Below are positions 8,998-17,842 of a stretch of DNA of 64,000 nucleotides, piece after piece. Position 1 is the first letter of the stretch. Every line of letters begins with the position of its first letter. The notes beneath the pieces were generated by a model. It was not told where the DNA came from. It did not search any database and saw only the letters and a list, made by a program, of their open reading frames with translations. Both the position numbers and the translations under genes were made by a program. The stretch is from Rhizobium sp. FKY42 (lineage in GTDB: Bacteria; Pseudomonadota; Alphaproteobacteria; Rhizobiales; Rhizobiaceae): positions 153,941-217,940 of the forward strand of contig NZ_STGA01000004.1 in the NCBI RefSeq assembly GCF_005222835.1, given 5' to 3'.

Positions 8998-9655
8998 GAA
9001 AGCGTTCCCAAGCCTTCAACGCAAGTTCGTCCTGCCCGTTTTCCATCAGAATCGTCGCCATGCCCGCCAAAGCGGGGAAGTGGCGAGGTTCCCGCTGCAA
9101 AACCTGATTGATGTCTGTCATGGATTTGCGCCTGTCGCCCATTGTGTAATGCAGCGTTGCGCGGCGATTCCACCCTTCGATGTAGTCGGGCTTCAAAACT
9201 GTCACTTCATCCAGGAAATCCAGAGCGGCAGCGTTCTTCTTTTCCGCAATCGACCTGTTTGCCCATTGCATCAAGAGATCGACCGTCGGGCTGTCAGATG
9301 CGTTCCAGTTGGCCATGATCCTGTTGGCGATCTCTTTCGCCTTTGACGCATCGCGCTCCCGGCCCAGATCTTTCAGCAGCTTGTCCTGAGCCAGTTTCGG
9401 ATCGGTGGTCGGTGGCTCGGCAGGCGCTGTAGCCTGAGTGCCCTGAGGTGCGGTAACCGCACCCGGCTTCGGCGGCAGGGGCTGGAGTGGCGCAGATGGA
9501 CTGGGGCTAGGTTGAGAAGGTCTGGCTTGTGGAGCCGGTGCCTGGCCCGTGATCGGTGGGCTTGATGGCATGCCTGTCCCTGGTTGTTGCGCACCCACGG
9601 GGCCGCAGAGCAAAGCGGAGGACAGAATGGCGATGGTCAAACGAAATCGGCGCAT
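8918..9655 (-). CDS. Exported TPR-repeat protein
   Basis: A 245-residue protein with a signal peptide (ILSSALLCGPVGAQ), a Pro/Ser-rich linker to about residue 75, then a helical region with tetratricopeptide-like repeats: LDFLDEVTVLKPDYIEGWNRRA, read in two parts, then the MGDRRKSMTDINQVLQREP unit and the LALKAWERFLAIYPAE unit. It probably scaffolds protein contacts in the periplasm. Its 3' end overlaps the 5' end of the hydrolase gene, suggesting one operon. No specific function can be assigned. Confidence 0.82.
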   Translation of the reverse strand: MRRFRLTIAILSSALLCGPVGAQQPGTGMPSSPPITGQAPAPQARPSQPSPSPSAPLQPLPPKPGAVTAPQGTQATAPAEPPTTDPKLAQDKLLKDLGRERDASKAKEIANRIMANWNASDSPTVDLLMQWANRSIAEKKNAAALDFLDEVTVLKPDYIEGWNRRATLHYTMGDRRKSMTDINQVLQREPRHFPALAGMATILMENGQDELALKAWERFLAIYPAERDAQENVTKLSEKLAGSRT

Positions 9656-9753
9656 GGGATAGATTTAATCCGCATGCGCCGAGTTTCAAAACAAAAAACA
9701 CACGTTATCGACAACGTGATGTTGAAGCTGCCCAAAGGCCGCTTCCGTCGATA

Positions 9754-9879
9754 TCAGCCCTGACGAGCCTTGAAGCGTGGGTTCTGCTTGTTGATGATGT
9801 AAACGCGGCCCTTGCGGCGAACCAGACGGTTATCGCGATGACGGGCCTTAAGCGCTTTGAGCGAGTTCTTGATCTTCAT
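9754..9879 (-). CDS. rpmJ: 50S ribosomal protein L36
   Basis: A 41-residue protein starting [18 protein letters not shown] and ending RFKARQG, which matches the longer 'B-type' L36 of alphaproteobacteria. It lacks the CxxC...C...H zinc ribbon of classical L36, so it is the zinc-independent form. It is shorter than most gene-finder cut-offs. It sits alone between the TPR gene and purK, all on the minus strand. No strong Shine-Dalgarno is visible before ATG 9879. Confidence 0.95.
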   Translation of the reverse strand: MKIKNSLKALKARHRDNRLVRRKGRVYIINKQNPRFKARQG

Positions 9880-9930
9880 TGTTCTGGTCCGCGTATTTCA
9901 GGGCGCTAGAGCCCTTAAGTCTCTGACAAT

Positions 9931-9958
9931 CAAAAGCGCGCATTTACAGCGCGCTCTT
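9931..9958 (-). terminator. Hairpin between purK and rpmJ
   Basis: The arms AGCGCGC (9935-9941) and GCGCGCT (9949-9955) flank ATTTACA. Read on the minus strand, the second arm runs into TTTTG, so this probably ends the purE-purK transcript 75 bases after purK. It lies about 55 bases before rpmJ. Confidence 0.65.
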
Positions 9959-10027
9959 TAGGATGGAGGGTGGATACAGGTTCACCAGCAGCCTGTCAAC
10001 CGACAAGCCCCTGCAGAGAAGGGCTTT

Positions 10028-11086
10028 TCACCGCAAAAGCTCGGTGACATGGCCCATTTTACGGCCAGGACGCGACTCCGCCTTGCCATAAAGATGAACC
10101 AGCACATGCGGTCTGGAGAGCCAATCGTTCAACTGCTCGATATCATCGCCGATGAGATTGGTCATCACACAGTCCGAATGTCGGGCAGGGTTTCCAAGTG
10201 GCAAGCCTGCGACCGCACGGATATGCTGCTCGAACTGGGAGACCACGCATGCCGCTTCCGTCCAGTGTCCCGAATTGTGCACACGGGGGGCGATTTCGTT
10301 GGCAATCAGCGTTCCATCGGCCATGACGAAGAATTCCATGCCGATGACGCCGACATAGGAGAGGCCGGAAAGCAGGCGTTCGGCTGCCTGTCTTGCCGCA
10401 TCGGCCGTGGACGGACTGATTCTCGCAGGCAGGGTGGAGGTGTGCAGAATACCGTTGCGGTGCACGTTTTCGGCCAGATCAAAGGTCTCAATCTCGCCGC
10501 CGATGCTACGGGCTGCAATCACGGAGACTTCGCGCTCGAATGCAACAAAGCTTTCGAGAATCAGCGGCACACCGCCCATGGCGTCGAACACGCCCGCAGC
10601 ACTCTCGTTCGCCGAGCGAAACACGCGCTGACCCTTGCCGTCATAGCCGAGCCTGCGCGTCTTCAGAACGCCCTGGCCGCCGAAATCCGCAAGCGCCCTT
10701 TCGAGATCTTCTTGCGAGTCGACGGCGTGAAACCGTGCCGTCTCGATGCCGCACTGGTTGAGAAAATGTTTTTCGTGCAGTCGGTCCTGCGCCACTTCAA
10801 GCGCTTTCGCGGGCGGATAGACCGGTCGTCTTTTCGCCAGAGCCTCGGCGGCACCGACAGGCACGTTCTCGAATTCGTAGGTGACGACATCGCAACTTGC
10901 CGCGAGCCGTTCGAGGGCTGCTGGATCATCATAGGCCGCCACGATTTGTTCGTTGGCAACCTGTGCTGCCGGACAGTCTGGCTGTGGTTCCAGGATGATG
11001 GTGCGGAAATTCAGCCGGGCTGCGGCCATGGCAAGCATGCGGCCCAACTGGCCGCCGCCGATAATGCCGATGGTGGAAAGCGTCAT
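10028..11086 (-). CDS. purK: N5-carboxyaminoimidazole ribonucleotide synthase
   Basis: A 352-residue ATP-grasp enzyme that makes N5-CAIR from AIR, bicarbonate and ATP in purine synthesis. The N-terminal [17 protein letters not shown] nucleotide fold is present, followed by TYEFENVP, a [12 protein letters not shown] segment and the C-terminal [13 protein letters not shown] motif. The start codon overlaps the purE stop by four bases (ATGA). It is the last gene of the DUF465-purE-purK run. Confidence 0.96.
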   Translation of the reverse strand: MTLSTIGIIGGGQLGRMLAMAAARLNFRTIILEPQPDCPAAQVANEQIVAAYDDPAALERLAASCDVVTYEFENVPVGAAEALAKRRPVYPPAKALEVAQDRLHEKHFLNQCGIETARFHAVDSQEDLERALADFGGQGVLKTRRLGYDGKGQRVFRSANESAAGVFDAMGGVPLILESFVAFEREVSVIAARSIGGEIETFDLAENVHRNGILHTSTLPARISPSTADAARQAAERLLSGLSYVGVIGMEFFVMADGTLIANEIAPRVHNSGHWTEAACVVSQFEQHIRAVAGLPLGNPARHSDCVMTNLIGDDIEQLNDWLSRPHVLVHLYGKAESRPGRKMGHVTELLR

Positions 11087-11604
11087 GGCGCCTCGTCAAT
11101 GGGATAGTCTGCAACGGACGCCGTCTGGCGTGCGCGGTATTCATCCAGCCTGTCGGCCAGATCCGGATCGGACAAGGCCAGCACGGCGGCTGCGAGAAGA
11201 GCAGCATTGACCGCGCCTGCGCGTCCGATAGCCAGCGTCCCGACAGGAATGCCGGCAGGCATCTGGACGATGGAATAGAGGCTGTCCATGCCCGACATGG
11301 TGCGCGATTGAACCGGAACGCCGAAGACCGGAAGTGCGGTGAGCGCCGCCACCATGCCCGGCAGGTGGGCGGCACCGCCGGCGCCGGCGATGATGACCTG
11401 AAAACCCTCCTCGCGCGCGCCCTTGGCAAAGGCAACCATCCGGTCCGGCGTGCGGTGCGCAGAAACGATGCGGGCTTCGTAGCCGACATCCAGCGCATCC
11501 AGCATGTCTGCGGCATTCTTCATGGTTTCCCAGTCGGACTGGCTGCCCATGATGATGGCAACCGGCGGTCTCTCCTGCGGCAAGCTCACGTCCTCCGTGC
11601 TCAC
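11083..11604 (-). CDS. purE: N5-carboxyaminoimidazole ribonucleotide mutase
   Basis: A 173-residue class I PurE that converts N5-CAIR to CAIR, the step after PurK. The signature [29 protein letters not shown] and the [15 protein letters not shown] loop are all present. The start is GTG at 11604, overlapping the DUF465 stop by four bases (GTGA). The purE-purK overlap supports translational coupling of the two purine enzymes. Confidence 0.96.
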   Translation of the reverse strand: MSTEDVSLPQERPPVAIIMGSQSDWETMKNAADMLDALDVGYEARIVSAHRTPDRMVAFAKGAREEGFQVIIAGAGGAAHLPGMVAALTALPVFGVPVQSRTMSGMDSLYSIVQMPAGIPVGTLAIGRAGAVNAALLAAAVLALSDPDLADRLDEYRARQTASVADYPIDEAP

Positions 11605-11804
11605 GCGATAATGTCGGGAATGATCTGGTCTTCCAGCTTCGTCATCTTATCCTTGATGGCGAGCTTCTTTTTCTTCATCCGTTGGATACGCAGGGCTTCG
11701 CAACCGGTCGCGATCATGGCGTTGATGGCGGCATCGTAGTCTTCGTGTTCTTGCCGGAGGCGCGCCAGCGCCAGCCTGATATCCGCCTGTTCCTGATCGG
11801 CCAT
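11601..11804 (-). CDS. DUF465 (YdcH-like) small coiled-coil protein
   Basis: A 67-residue, charged helical protein of the DUF465 family, with the typical ending [23 protein letters not shown]. Its function is not known. It overlaps purE by four bases, so it is co-transcribed with purE-purK. A second DUF465 gene runs divergently about 450 bases away (12261-12434). Confidence 0.85.
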   Translation of the reverse strand: MADQEQADIRLALARLRQEHEDYDAAINAMIATGCEALRIQRMKKKKLAIKDKMTKLEDQIIPDIIA

Positions 11805-12260
11805 CGTCTGTCTGTCCCCACATTTTCAATCCGGTCTTTGTATCGCCGGGGAATGCAGGCATGCTCCTAGCATCAAACCTGCCAAGCGACTAGTAGATCG
11901 CGCAGTAAAAGCGTTGGAAAGGCTTTTGCTGACGCATCCATTCTTGCGCAAAGATAAGAAATGTTAAACCATCCGCTGGGGACGGTCGCGGCTTTTGGTC
12001 CGCCAAGTATTTGAATCAAATAGATAATTTTGATGATTGCTGAAGAGTGGTGCGAGCCTGCGTGTTTCACGACAGTTCACGCGGGGTCATGCATCTTCAG
12101 GGATTTATTCACATTTAATCAAGACCACCAATTTGCCACGGAGAAGCCCCTATTTCGCCTTCGACAAAGCAGGCGTATCATGTCACAATTCCTTCGCAAA
12201 CCAAAAGCCGCTGGCTCAGGGGAGCTGGTGGCCGGAGAAAACAAAGGAAGGACGTGCCAC
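11805..12260. other. Intergenic region between two divergent DUF465 genes
   Basis: About 450 bases that should carry the promoters for the DUF465-purEK operon (minus) and the second DUF465 gene (plus). Short open frames occur, but none has a family signature or good ribosome site. No strong hairpin was recognised. Confidence 0.5.
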
Positions 12261-12434
12261 ATGACCATTCAGGCTCATATCGCATCGCTCGAGAAGAAAC
12301 ATGGTGCTCTTGAGGAGGAGCTCCAGTCAGTTCTAGCGTCCCCATCCTCCGATGATACGGAAATTGCGAGATTGAAACGGCGCAAGCTGCGCCTGAAGGA
12401 TGAACTGGAACGCCTCAAAAAGACGAAACACTGA
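12261..12434 (+). CDS. DUF465 (YdcH-like) small protein
   Basis: A 57-residue protein starting MTIQAHIASLEKKHGAL and ending in the DUF465 motif IARLKRRKLRLKDELERLKK. ATG 12261 follows GGAAGGACG at a good distance. The frame is open further upstream, but the extra residues do not fit the family. It is a probable helical hairpin of unknown function, and is the second copy of this family within 1 kb. Confidence 0.88.
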   Translation: MTIQAHIASLEKKHGALEEELQSVLASPSSDDTEIARLKRRKLRLKDELERLKKTKH

Positions 12435-12468
12435 CGCTATCGCGATCGTTTATGAGTTTTTGAAGATT

Positions 12469-12508
12469 GATCGCCGCCTTGGGTTGAGGAGACCGAAAGG
12501 CGGCGATC
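12469..12508. terminator. Perfect 12-bp stem between convergent genes
   Basis: The arms GATCGCCGCCTT (12469-12480) and AAGGCGGCGATC (12497-12508) are perfectly complementary around a 16-base loop. There is no T tract. It lies between the convergent DUF465 and ArsR genes and may act in both directions. Confidence 0.55.
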
Positions 12509-12566
12509 TCTTGGAAGGGACCGGGAAACGCAGTCCGCAAGTCTCTCAATCGACAGGCCGAAATCT

Positions 12567-12824
12567 TCAGGCCCAGAACTGGTCGAGCCAGATATTCAGC
12601 TTCTGAAATCCCTTGATGTTGACAGAATAGATCCGTCGCGTGCCTTCGGATGTCACCGTCACCAGATTGCTGTCGAGCAATGCCTTCAGATGCTGTGAAA
12701 CCGCAGGGCGGCTGATGGGCAGCCCTTCTGCCAGTTCATTGACCGTGCGTGGTGCACGCCTCAGCTCTTCCAGCAGGTGGCGACGATTGGGGTCGGCAAT
12801 GGCTGCAAAAGGATCAATGGACAT
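12567..12824 (-). CDS. ArsR-family winged-helix regulator
   Basis: An 85-residue DNA-binding repressor-type protein: DPNRRHLLEELRRAPRTVNEL, read in two parts, then the recognition helix SRPAVSQHLKALLDSNLV and a beta wing TVTSEGTRRIYSV. It has no cysteine, so it does not use the classical ArsR/SmtB metal site. The signal is unknown. It lies 77 bases downstream of the TauE/SafE permease gene on the same strand and may be co-transcribed with it or control it. Confidence 0.88.
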   Translation of the reverse strand: MSIDPFAAIADPNRRHLLEELRRAPRTVNELAEGLPISRPAVSQHLKALLDSNLVTVTSEGTRRIYSVNIKGFQKLNIWLDQFWA

Positions 12825-12901
12825 GTGTGCACGCTACGCGAAGTTTTCGCCCTCAGCAAGCGGATTTGTGCGGTGCGAAATGGCGCTCTCGGTGAGCCTT
12901 T

Positions 12902-13678
12902 TCAGAGCGGCAGCGAGTCGTAGAGCAGCTTTATCGCGGCGATCAGCCCCAGCCCGTAGGCAAGCGGATAAAACACGTCTGGCTTGAGCTTCTTAACGAT
13001 GTAGGCACCTGCCATGGTTGAGATCAGGGCAACGGGCAGCAGCGTGAACGAAAGCGTCAGGTTTTTCGTATCGAGAGCACCCAGGGCTACGTAAGGGATG
13101 ACCTTCACCGCATTGACAATAGCGAAAAGGCGAACGCTGGCCCCGGTATAATTCTTCGGGTCAAGCTTCAACGGCAGGGCGTAGATCTGGAAAGGTGGAC
13201 CGCCGGCATGGGCCACGAAGCTGCCATAGCCGCAGATCGTACCCCAGAAGAGGGCCGGGCCCTTGCGATGGCCTGTTGCGTCGACGGGCGTGGCACGATG
13301 AGGTCCATAGGTTTGATAGAAATAGCGGCTGGCAAACAGGATCATGGACACGGCAATGACGAAGCGCAGTGCATCATCCGGAACATAGGCCGACGTCGCC
13401 CAGCCGAGGGCGATGCCGATGATGCATCCGGGAAGCAGCGTCAGCAGCAGCTTGCGGTCATTGAAGTTCCGCCAGGCATAGAGCGCTACCAGATCCATAA
13501 TGATGAGGATGGGCAGGAAAATTGCCGCAGCATCAACCGGTGTCACGACCATGGCCATCAGTGGGACGCCAATCAGAGCAAAGGCGCCGCCGAGCCCGCC
13601 TTTGGACAGACCAACGAGCGAAACCGCCGGAATGGCGGCGGCAAAAAAGATCGGGTCTGGGAGGGAAATGGCGAACAT
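12902..13678 (-). CDS. TauE/SafE (TSUP, DUF81) membrane permease
   Basis: A 258-residue membrane protein with about eight hydrophobic segments and the TSUP landmarks VGLSKGGLGGAFALIGVPL near the N-terminus and GTICGYGSFVAHAGGPPFQ in the second half. The family exports or imports sulfite, sulfonates or other organosulfur anions; the substrate here cannot be read. The next minus-strand gene is the ArsR regulator. Confidence 0.9.
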   Translation of the reverse strand: MFAISLPDPIFFAAAIPAVSLVGLSKGGLGGAFALIGVPLMAMVVTPVDAAAIFLPILIIMDLVALYAWRNFNDRKLLLTLLPGCIIGIALGWATSAYVPDDALRFVIAVSMILFASRYFYQTYGPHRATPVDATGHRKGPALFWGTICGYGSFVAHAGGPPFQIYALPLKLDPKNYTGASVRLFAIVNAVKVIPYVALGALDTKNLTLSFTLLPVALISTMAGAYIVKKLKPDVFYPLAYGLGLIAAIKLLYDSLPL

Positions 13679-13824
13679 GAGGGATGACAGTTGATTGAAG
13701 GGCCTGTCCGGTCTATCGGACTCGTTGACCTATGACGAGCCTTGTCCGGATCAACTTGCATTTCAGAGTATGACGATGTTGAACGGTAAAGGCGCTTATC
13801 CGTCTGCCACACGAACTGGAGCCG

Positions 13825-14481
13825 ATGATGACCCTTCCCGAAGATCGCTGCCGTCTTGTGCTGATCGTGCCGGCTATGGAAGACGACGACACGCTGGCGG
13901 AACAGCTGAGCCATGCTCTTCGGGGCGGCGATGTCGCATCCGTCATCCTGCCGCAATATGACAGCAATGACAGCGCATTCCAGAAGCGTGCGGAAAAGCT
14001 GGTTCCGATTGTTCAGGCTGCCGGTGCCGCTGCGCTGATCGCAGGTGATTCGCGCGTTGCCGGTCGGGCCAAGGCCGATGGCCTTCATCTGAGCGGCTCC
14101 ATCGAGGAACTTGGCGAGGCGATGGAGAAATTCTCGCCAAAGCTGATTGTGGGCTCGGCCTCCGCAACGGATCGGCACACGGCGCTCGAAGTCGGTGAAG
14201 CGCGGCCAGACTATATTTTCTTCGGGCGTCTGGATGGCGATATCAAGCCGGAGGCGCATCCCAAGAATGTCGCACTGGGCGAATGGTGGGCGTCGATGAT
14301 CGAGATCCCCTGTATCGTCATGGGCGGCACAGAGGTTGGTTCCGTGGTTGCCGTTGCCGAATCCGGTGCGGAGTTCGTGGCGCTTCGCACGGCAATTTTT
14401 GATAACCCTGCCGGGGCGGCGGCCGCCGTTGCTGAAGTCAACGCAGTCTTGGACGAAAAAGCGCCACGGTTTGACGATTGA
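13825..14481 (+). CDS. ThiE/TenI-like thiamine phosphate synthase family protein
   Basis: A 218-residue TIM-barrel protein. ADGLHLSGS resembles the ThiE DGVHLGQ loop, and MGGTEVGSVVAVAESGAEFVAL, read in two parts, resembles the phosphate-binding end of the barrel. ThiE joins HMP-PP and THZ-P to thiamine phosphate. This protein is divergent, so catalytic activity is not proven, and no other thiamine gene is near. It starts after TGGAG, with two adjacent ATGs (13825 and 13828). The stop overlaps the following Sel1 gene region (TTGA). Confidence 0.72.
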   Translation: MMTLPEDRCRLVLIVPAMEDDDTLAEQLSHALRGGDVASVILPQYDSNDSAFQKRAEKLVPIVQAAGAAALIAGDSRVAGRAKADGLHLSGSIEELGEAMEKFSPKLIVGSASATDRHTALEVGEARPDYIFFGRLDGDIKPEAHPKNVALGEWWASMIEIPCIVMGGTEVGSVVAVAESGAEFVALRTAIFDNPAGAAAAVAEVNAVLDEKAPRFDD

Positions 14482-14489
14482 ACATCGAC

Positions 14490-15623
14490 ATGCGTCGCAC
14501 CCACCGTTCCGTCAGGTCCAATTTGCTGAACCATCGCCTTTTCCTCGCCTTATCTACGGCAGGCCTGATATTCTGTGCTCCGGCACTCGCGCAGACCACC
14601 GAGCGAGCGGTTACGCGTCCCGTCGAGAACAATGCCGGGACCCTGCAAAAGGGAAGCCCTGAAAAGGCTGGCGAGGAGGGCAAGCCGCCAGCGGAAGCCT
14701 ATCCCTCCAGCGGTATTTCTCTTTTGCAGCGCATGGGAACGGCCCTGCCTCCGCTTCCGCCGGAAAAGCCCTATACTGGGCCGGTGGACGAGGCCTACGG
14801 CGCCTTTCAGCGCGGGGCTTACCGGTTGGCACTTGAAAAGGCACTGCCACGTGCCGAAGCAGGGGATGCTGCCGCGCAAACACTCGTGGCTGAGATGATG
14901 ACGCGCGGCATGGGTATTCCGCGCGATTCCAAGAACGCTGCCTTCTGGTATAAGCAAGCCGCCGAGCGCGGCGATCCCTCCGCCATGTTCCAGTACGCCC
15001 TTCTGCTGATGCGTGGCAAGGATGTGGCGCGCGACAAGGCAAAGGCCGATGATTTCATGCGGCGTGCGGCAGACGGTGGCAATGCTTCCGCGCAATTCAA
15101 CTGGGCCCAACTTCTTGTTGCGGATAACCCTGGCGAAAAGGGTTTGCATCTGGCGCTTCCCTTCTATGAAAAGTCCGCAGCTCAGGGCATTGCCGACTCG
15201 CAATACGCTGTTGCGCAGCTTTACCAATCATTGCCGGACGTGCCGCCTGAGAAGAAGGCCAAGGCGCGCGAATGGTTGGAGCGTGCCGCCAAGGCGGGGT
15301 TCGACACCGCGCAACTCGACATGGGGATCTGGCTCGTCAACGGCGTGGGCGGCGAGCGCGACTATGACAAGGGCTTCGAATGGCTCCGTATCGCAGCTTT
15401 GCGTGGCAATGTCGTGGCGCAGAACAAGCTCGCTCATATGTACGTCAACGCTCTCGGCACGCGTCCCAATCCGGTGGAAGCTGCCAAATGGTACGTTCTT
15501 TCTCGACGCGCAGGGCTTTCCGACCCTGTCCTGGAAGACTTCTATCTTGGCATCAATGACGAGCAGCAGAAACAGGCCATTGATGCCGCAAACCGCTTCC
15601 GAAGAGGCGTACAGAAGCCGTGA
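14490..15623 (+). CDS. Exported Sel1-repeat protein
   Basis: About 377 residues with a signal peptide (LFLALSTAGLIFCAPALAQ) and then several Sel1 (TPR-like) repeats such as AGDAAAQTLVAEMMTRGMGI, KNAAFWYKQAAERGDPSAMF and KGFEWLRIAALRGNVVAQNK. Sel1 proteins mediate protein-protein contacts, often in envelope or exopolysaccharide control. TTG 14478 would overlap the ThiE-like stop by four bases and add four residues; ATG 14490 is the more conservative start. Neither has a clear Shine-Dalgarno. Specific partner unknown. Confidence 0.82.
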   Translation: MRRTHRSVRSNLLNHRLFLALSTAGLIFCAPALAQTTERAVTRPVENNAGTLQKGSPEKAGEEGKPPAEAYPSSGISLLQRMGTALPPLPPEKPYTGPVDEAYGAFQRGAYRLALEKALPRAEAGDAAAQTLVAEMMTRGMGIPRDSKNAAFWYKQAAERGDPSAMFQYALLLMRGKDVARDKAKADDFMRRAADGGNASAQFNWAQLLVADNPGEKGLHLALPFYEKSAAQGIADSQYAVAQLYQSLPDVPPEKKAKAREWLERAAKAGFDTAQLDMGIWLVNGVGGERDYDKGFEWLRIAALRGNVVAQNKLAHMYVNALGTRPNPVEAAKWYVLSRRAGLSDPVLEDFYLGINDEQQKQAIDAANRFRRGVQKP

Positions 15624-15779
15624 TGCAGACTCCAACTTAACCCTTGCATGGAGCAAAACTCCGGCCGCACTTGAATTTCAGCCGGTTTTGTGGTTCTGAA
15701 CGCGCCTATTCACGAAAATTCGCCAAGTTTCGTTCCCTGATGGATCGGGAACACACGCCGTTTACCCAAGGATTATCCG

Positions 15780-16580
15780 ATGGCTCGCTCCGCCCTTCTC
15801 AACGTCATGGTTCAGGCAGCAATGAAAGCCGGCAAATCGCTCGCCCGCGATTTCGGCGAAGTGCAGAACCTGCAGGTTTCGGTCAAGGGTCCGGGCGACT
15901 TCGTTTCGCAGGCAGACCTCAAGGCGGAGAAGATCGTTTATGACGAGCTGATGAAGGCCCGCCCGACCTATGGTTTTCTGGGCGAGGAGAGCCAAGAGAT
16001 CAAGGGTACGGACGGTGCGCATCGCTGGATCGTCGATCCGCTGGATGGCACCACCAACTTCCTGCACGGCATTCCGCAGTTTGCGGTGTCCATCGCGCTG
16101 GAGCGGGATGGCGAAATCGTTGCCGGTGTCATTTTTAACCCGGCAACGGATGAGCTGTTCACGGCGGAAAAGGGCGGCGGCGCCTTCCTCAACGATCGTC
16201 GCATTCGCGTGGCAGCCCGTCGCGTTCTTTCCGATTGCGTCATCGGCTGCGGCATGCCGCATCTGGGTCGCGGCAATCACGGCAAGTTCCTTGTCGAACT
16301 GCGTCATGTGATGGGAGAGGTCTCCGGCGTTCGCCGTTTCGGCGCAGCCGCTCTCGATCTGGCCTATGTGGCGGCAGGCCGTATCGACGGCTTCTGGGAA
16401 GTGGGTCTTTCTCCGTGGGACATCGCTGCCGGTCTGATCCTCATCCGCGAGGCGGGTGGCTTCACCTCCACGCTCAAGGGTGGCACCGACATGCTGGACG
16501 ATGGCACGGTCGTTGCCGGTAACGAATTGATCCAGAAGCAATTGCTGGAAGTGACCAACCGTCCGGTGCCGACGCGCTGA
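15780..16580 (+). CDS. suhB: Inositol monophosphatase family protein SuhB
   Basis: A 266-residue Mg-dependent phosphatase. The motifs are GEES (residues 64-67), DPLDGTTNFLHGIPQFAVSI and the C-terminal SPWDIAAGLILIREAGG, which together hold the metal ligands. SuhB hydrolyses inositol-1-phosphate and, in other bacteria, also acts in rRNA transcription. It follows a 157-base gap with its own ribosome site (AAGGAT before ATG) and ends before a clear hairpin. It probably forms its own transcript. Confidence 0.95.
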   Translation: MARSALLNVMVQAAMKAGKSLARDFGEVQNLQVSVKGPGDFVSQADLKAEKIVYDELMKARPTYGFLGEESQEIKGTDGAHRWIVDPLDGTTNFLHGIPQFAVSIALERDGEIVAGVIFNPATDELFTAEKGGGAFLNDRRIRVAARRVLSDCVIGCGMPHLGRGNHGKFLVELRHVMGEVSGVRRFGAAALDLAYVAAGRIDGFWEVGLSPWDIAAGLILIREAGGFTSTLKGGTDMLDDGTVVAGNELIQKQLLEVTNRPVPTR

Positions 16581-16614
16581 TTCGCCGCGAGGCCAAGACT
16601 TTGGCGTCTGAAAC

Positions 16615-16657
16615 ATCTTCGGCCCGGTTGGCTGGCCGAAGATCCCGCCGTATTTTT
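16615..16657 (+). terminator. Terminator of suhB
   Basis: The arms ATCTTCGGCC (16615-16624) and GGCCGAAGAT (16634-16643) are perfect, and a run of five T follows at 16652-16657. Confidence 0.75.
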
Positions 16658-16783
16658 CCGATATTCACTCGGAGATCATTCGAACGGGCGGGATAACCTG
16701 CTCAATGCCTGAGAGCATCACTTCAATTTGTCTCATTTTTGAAATAGCCTCCGCACCACTGTTGCGTGGAGGTTGCGTGCATC

Positions 16784-17839
16784 ATGGCGAATGATACCCT
16801 GGAAGATGTGAACGGGACTGAACTGGCGCCCCGGCACCACGGGTACAAACTTTCCAATCCGCTTCCCTTCATCTGGACCATGGTGATCTTCCTGATCATC
16901 ATCGGCTTCATTGCCGCCATCCTATACCGGCAGGCGCATACGGCATTCATGACCAATCCGGGTCTGAACGGATTGATCCTTGGCGTGCTGGGCATCGGGA
17001 TCATCCTGATCTTCAGCCAGGTCATCAGCCTCATTCCGGAGGTGCGCTGGTTCAATTCCTTCCGCGCCGCCGGTAGCGCCGACCGGGTTGGCAAGGAACC
17101 GCGGCTGCTGGCACCCATGCGGGCGCTGCTGGGGCGCAGCCGTCATGTGGCGCTCTCTGCGAATGTCTTGCGCTCGATCCTCGATTCCATTGGGACGCGA
17201 CTTGATGAAACGCGAGACATTTCCCGCTATCTGATCGGCCTGCTGGTGTTTCTCGGTCTGCTTGGCACATTCTGGGGTCTTATTGGAACAATCGGCTCGA
17301 TCAGCGAAGTGATCCAAGGGCTCGACCCGAATTCCGGCAATAACAATGATATTCTCACGGCGCTGAAAAGCGGCCTGACGGCGCCGCTCGCCGGCATGGG
17401 TACGGCCTTCTCATCCTCGCTGCTTGGTCTCTCCGGCTCGCTGATCCTCGGTTTTCTCGATCTTCAGGCCGGGCGTGCTCAGAACCGCTTCTATACGGAG
17501 CTTGAAAACTGGCTGTCCTCAGTGACCGACGTGAATTCCGAAAACGCCGTTGCCGAATGGTCCGGCCAGCCTTCTTCAGACGAGTTGCGCCGCATGGTCG
17601 AACAGTTGCGCAAGCTGGTTGCGCTTCAGGCCAAGGGGCAGGTGTCTGGTGATGCGGGCGCGCAATCGGAACGCTCGATGGCAGCCATCAGCCAGCTTGC
17701 CGAAAGCATTCAGGGCCTCGTGAAAAACATGCGCAACGAGCAGCAGATGCTGCGCGACTGGATCGAAGCGCAGCAGGACGAGGCGAAGGCCATGCGCCGC
17801 GCGCTCGATCGCCTTTCCGACAAGATCGGGGAGAAATAA
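16784..17839 (+). CDS. MotA/TolQ/ExbB-like proton channel subunit
   Basis: About 351 residues. There are two N-terminal membrane segments (FIWTMVIFLIIIGFIAAIL and LILGVLGIGIILIF), then a cytoplasmic stretch, then two more (LIGLLVFLGLLGTFWGLIGT, and the region of GMGTAFSSSLLGLSGSLILG). The last pair is the MotA/TolQ/ExbB signature. The C-terminal 130 residues are charged and probably coiled coil. With the next gene it forms a stator-like, ion-driven complex. No flagellar or pilus gene is near. GGAGG at 16768-16772 is its ribosome site, and CCTCC at 16748-16752 can pair with it. Confidence 0.85.
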   Translation: MANDTLEDVNGTELAPRHHGYKLSNPLPFIWTMVIFLIIIGFIAAILYRQAHTAFMTNPGLNGLILGVLGIGIILIFSQVISLIPEVRWFNSFRAAGSADRVGKEPRLLAPMRALLGRSRHVALSANVLRSILDSIGTRLDETRDISRYLIGLLVFLGLLGTFWGLIGTIGSISEVIQGLDPNSGNNNDILTALKSGLTAPLAGMGTAFSSSLLGLSGSLILGFLDLQAGRAQNRFYTELENWLSSVTDVNSENAVAEWSGQPSSDELRRMVEQLRKLVALQAKGQVSGDAGAQSERSMAAISQLAESIQGLVKNMRNEQQMLRDWIEAQQDEAKAMRRALDRLSDKIGEK

Positions 17840-17842
17840 GCC

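Noticed and set aside
10049..11107. 352-codon plus-strand frame over purK
   Set aside because: It is antisense to purK, which has full ATP-grasp motifs and is coupled to purE.
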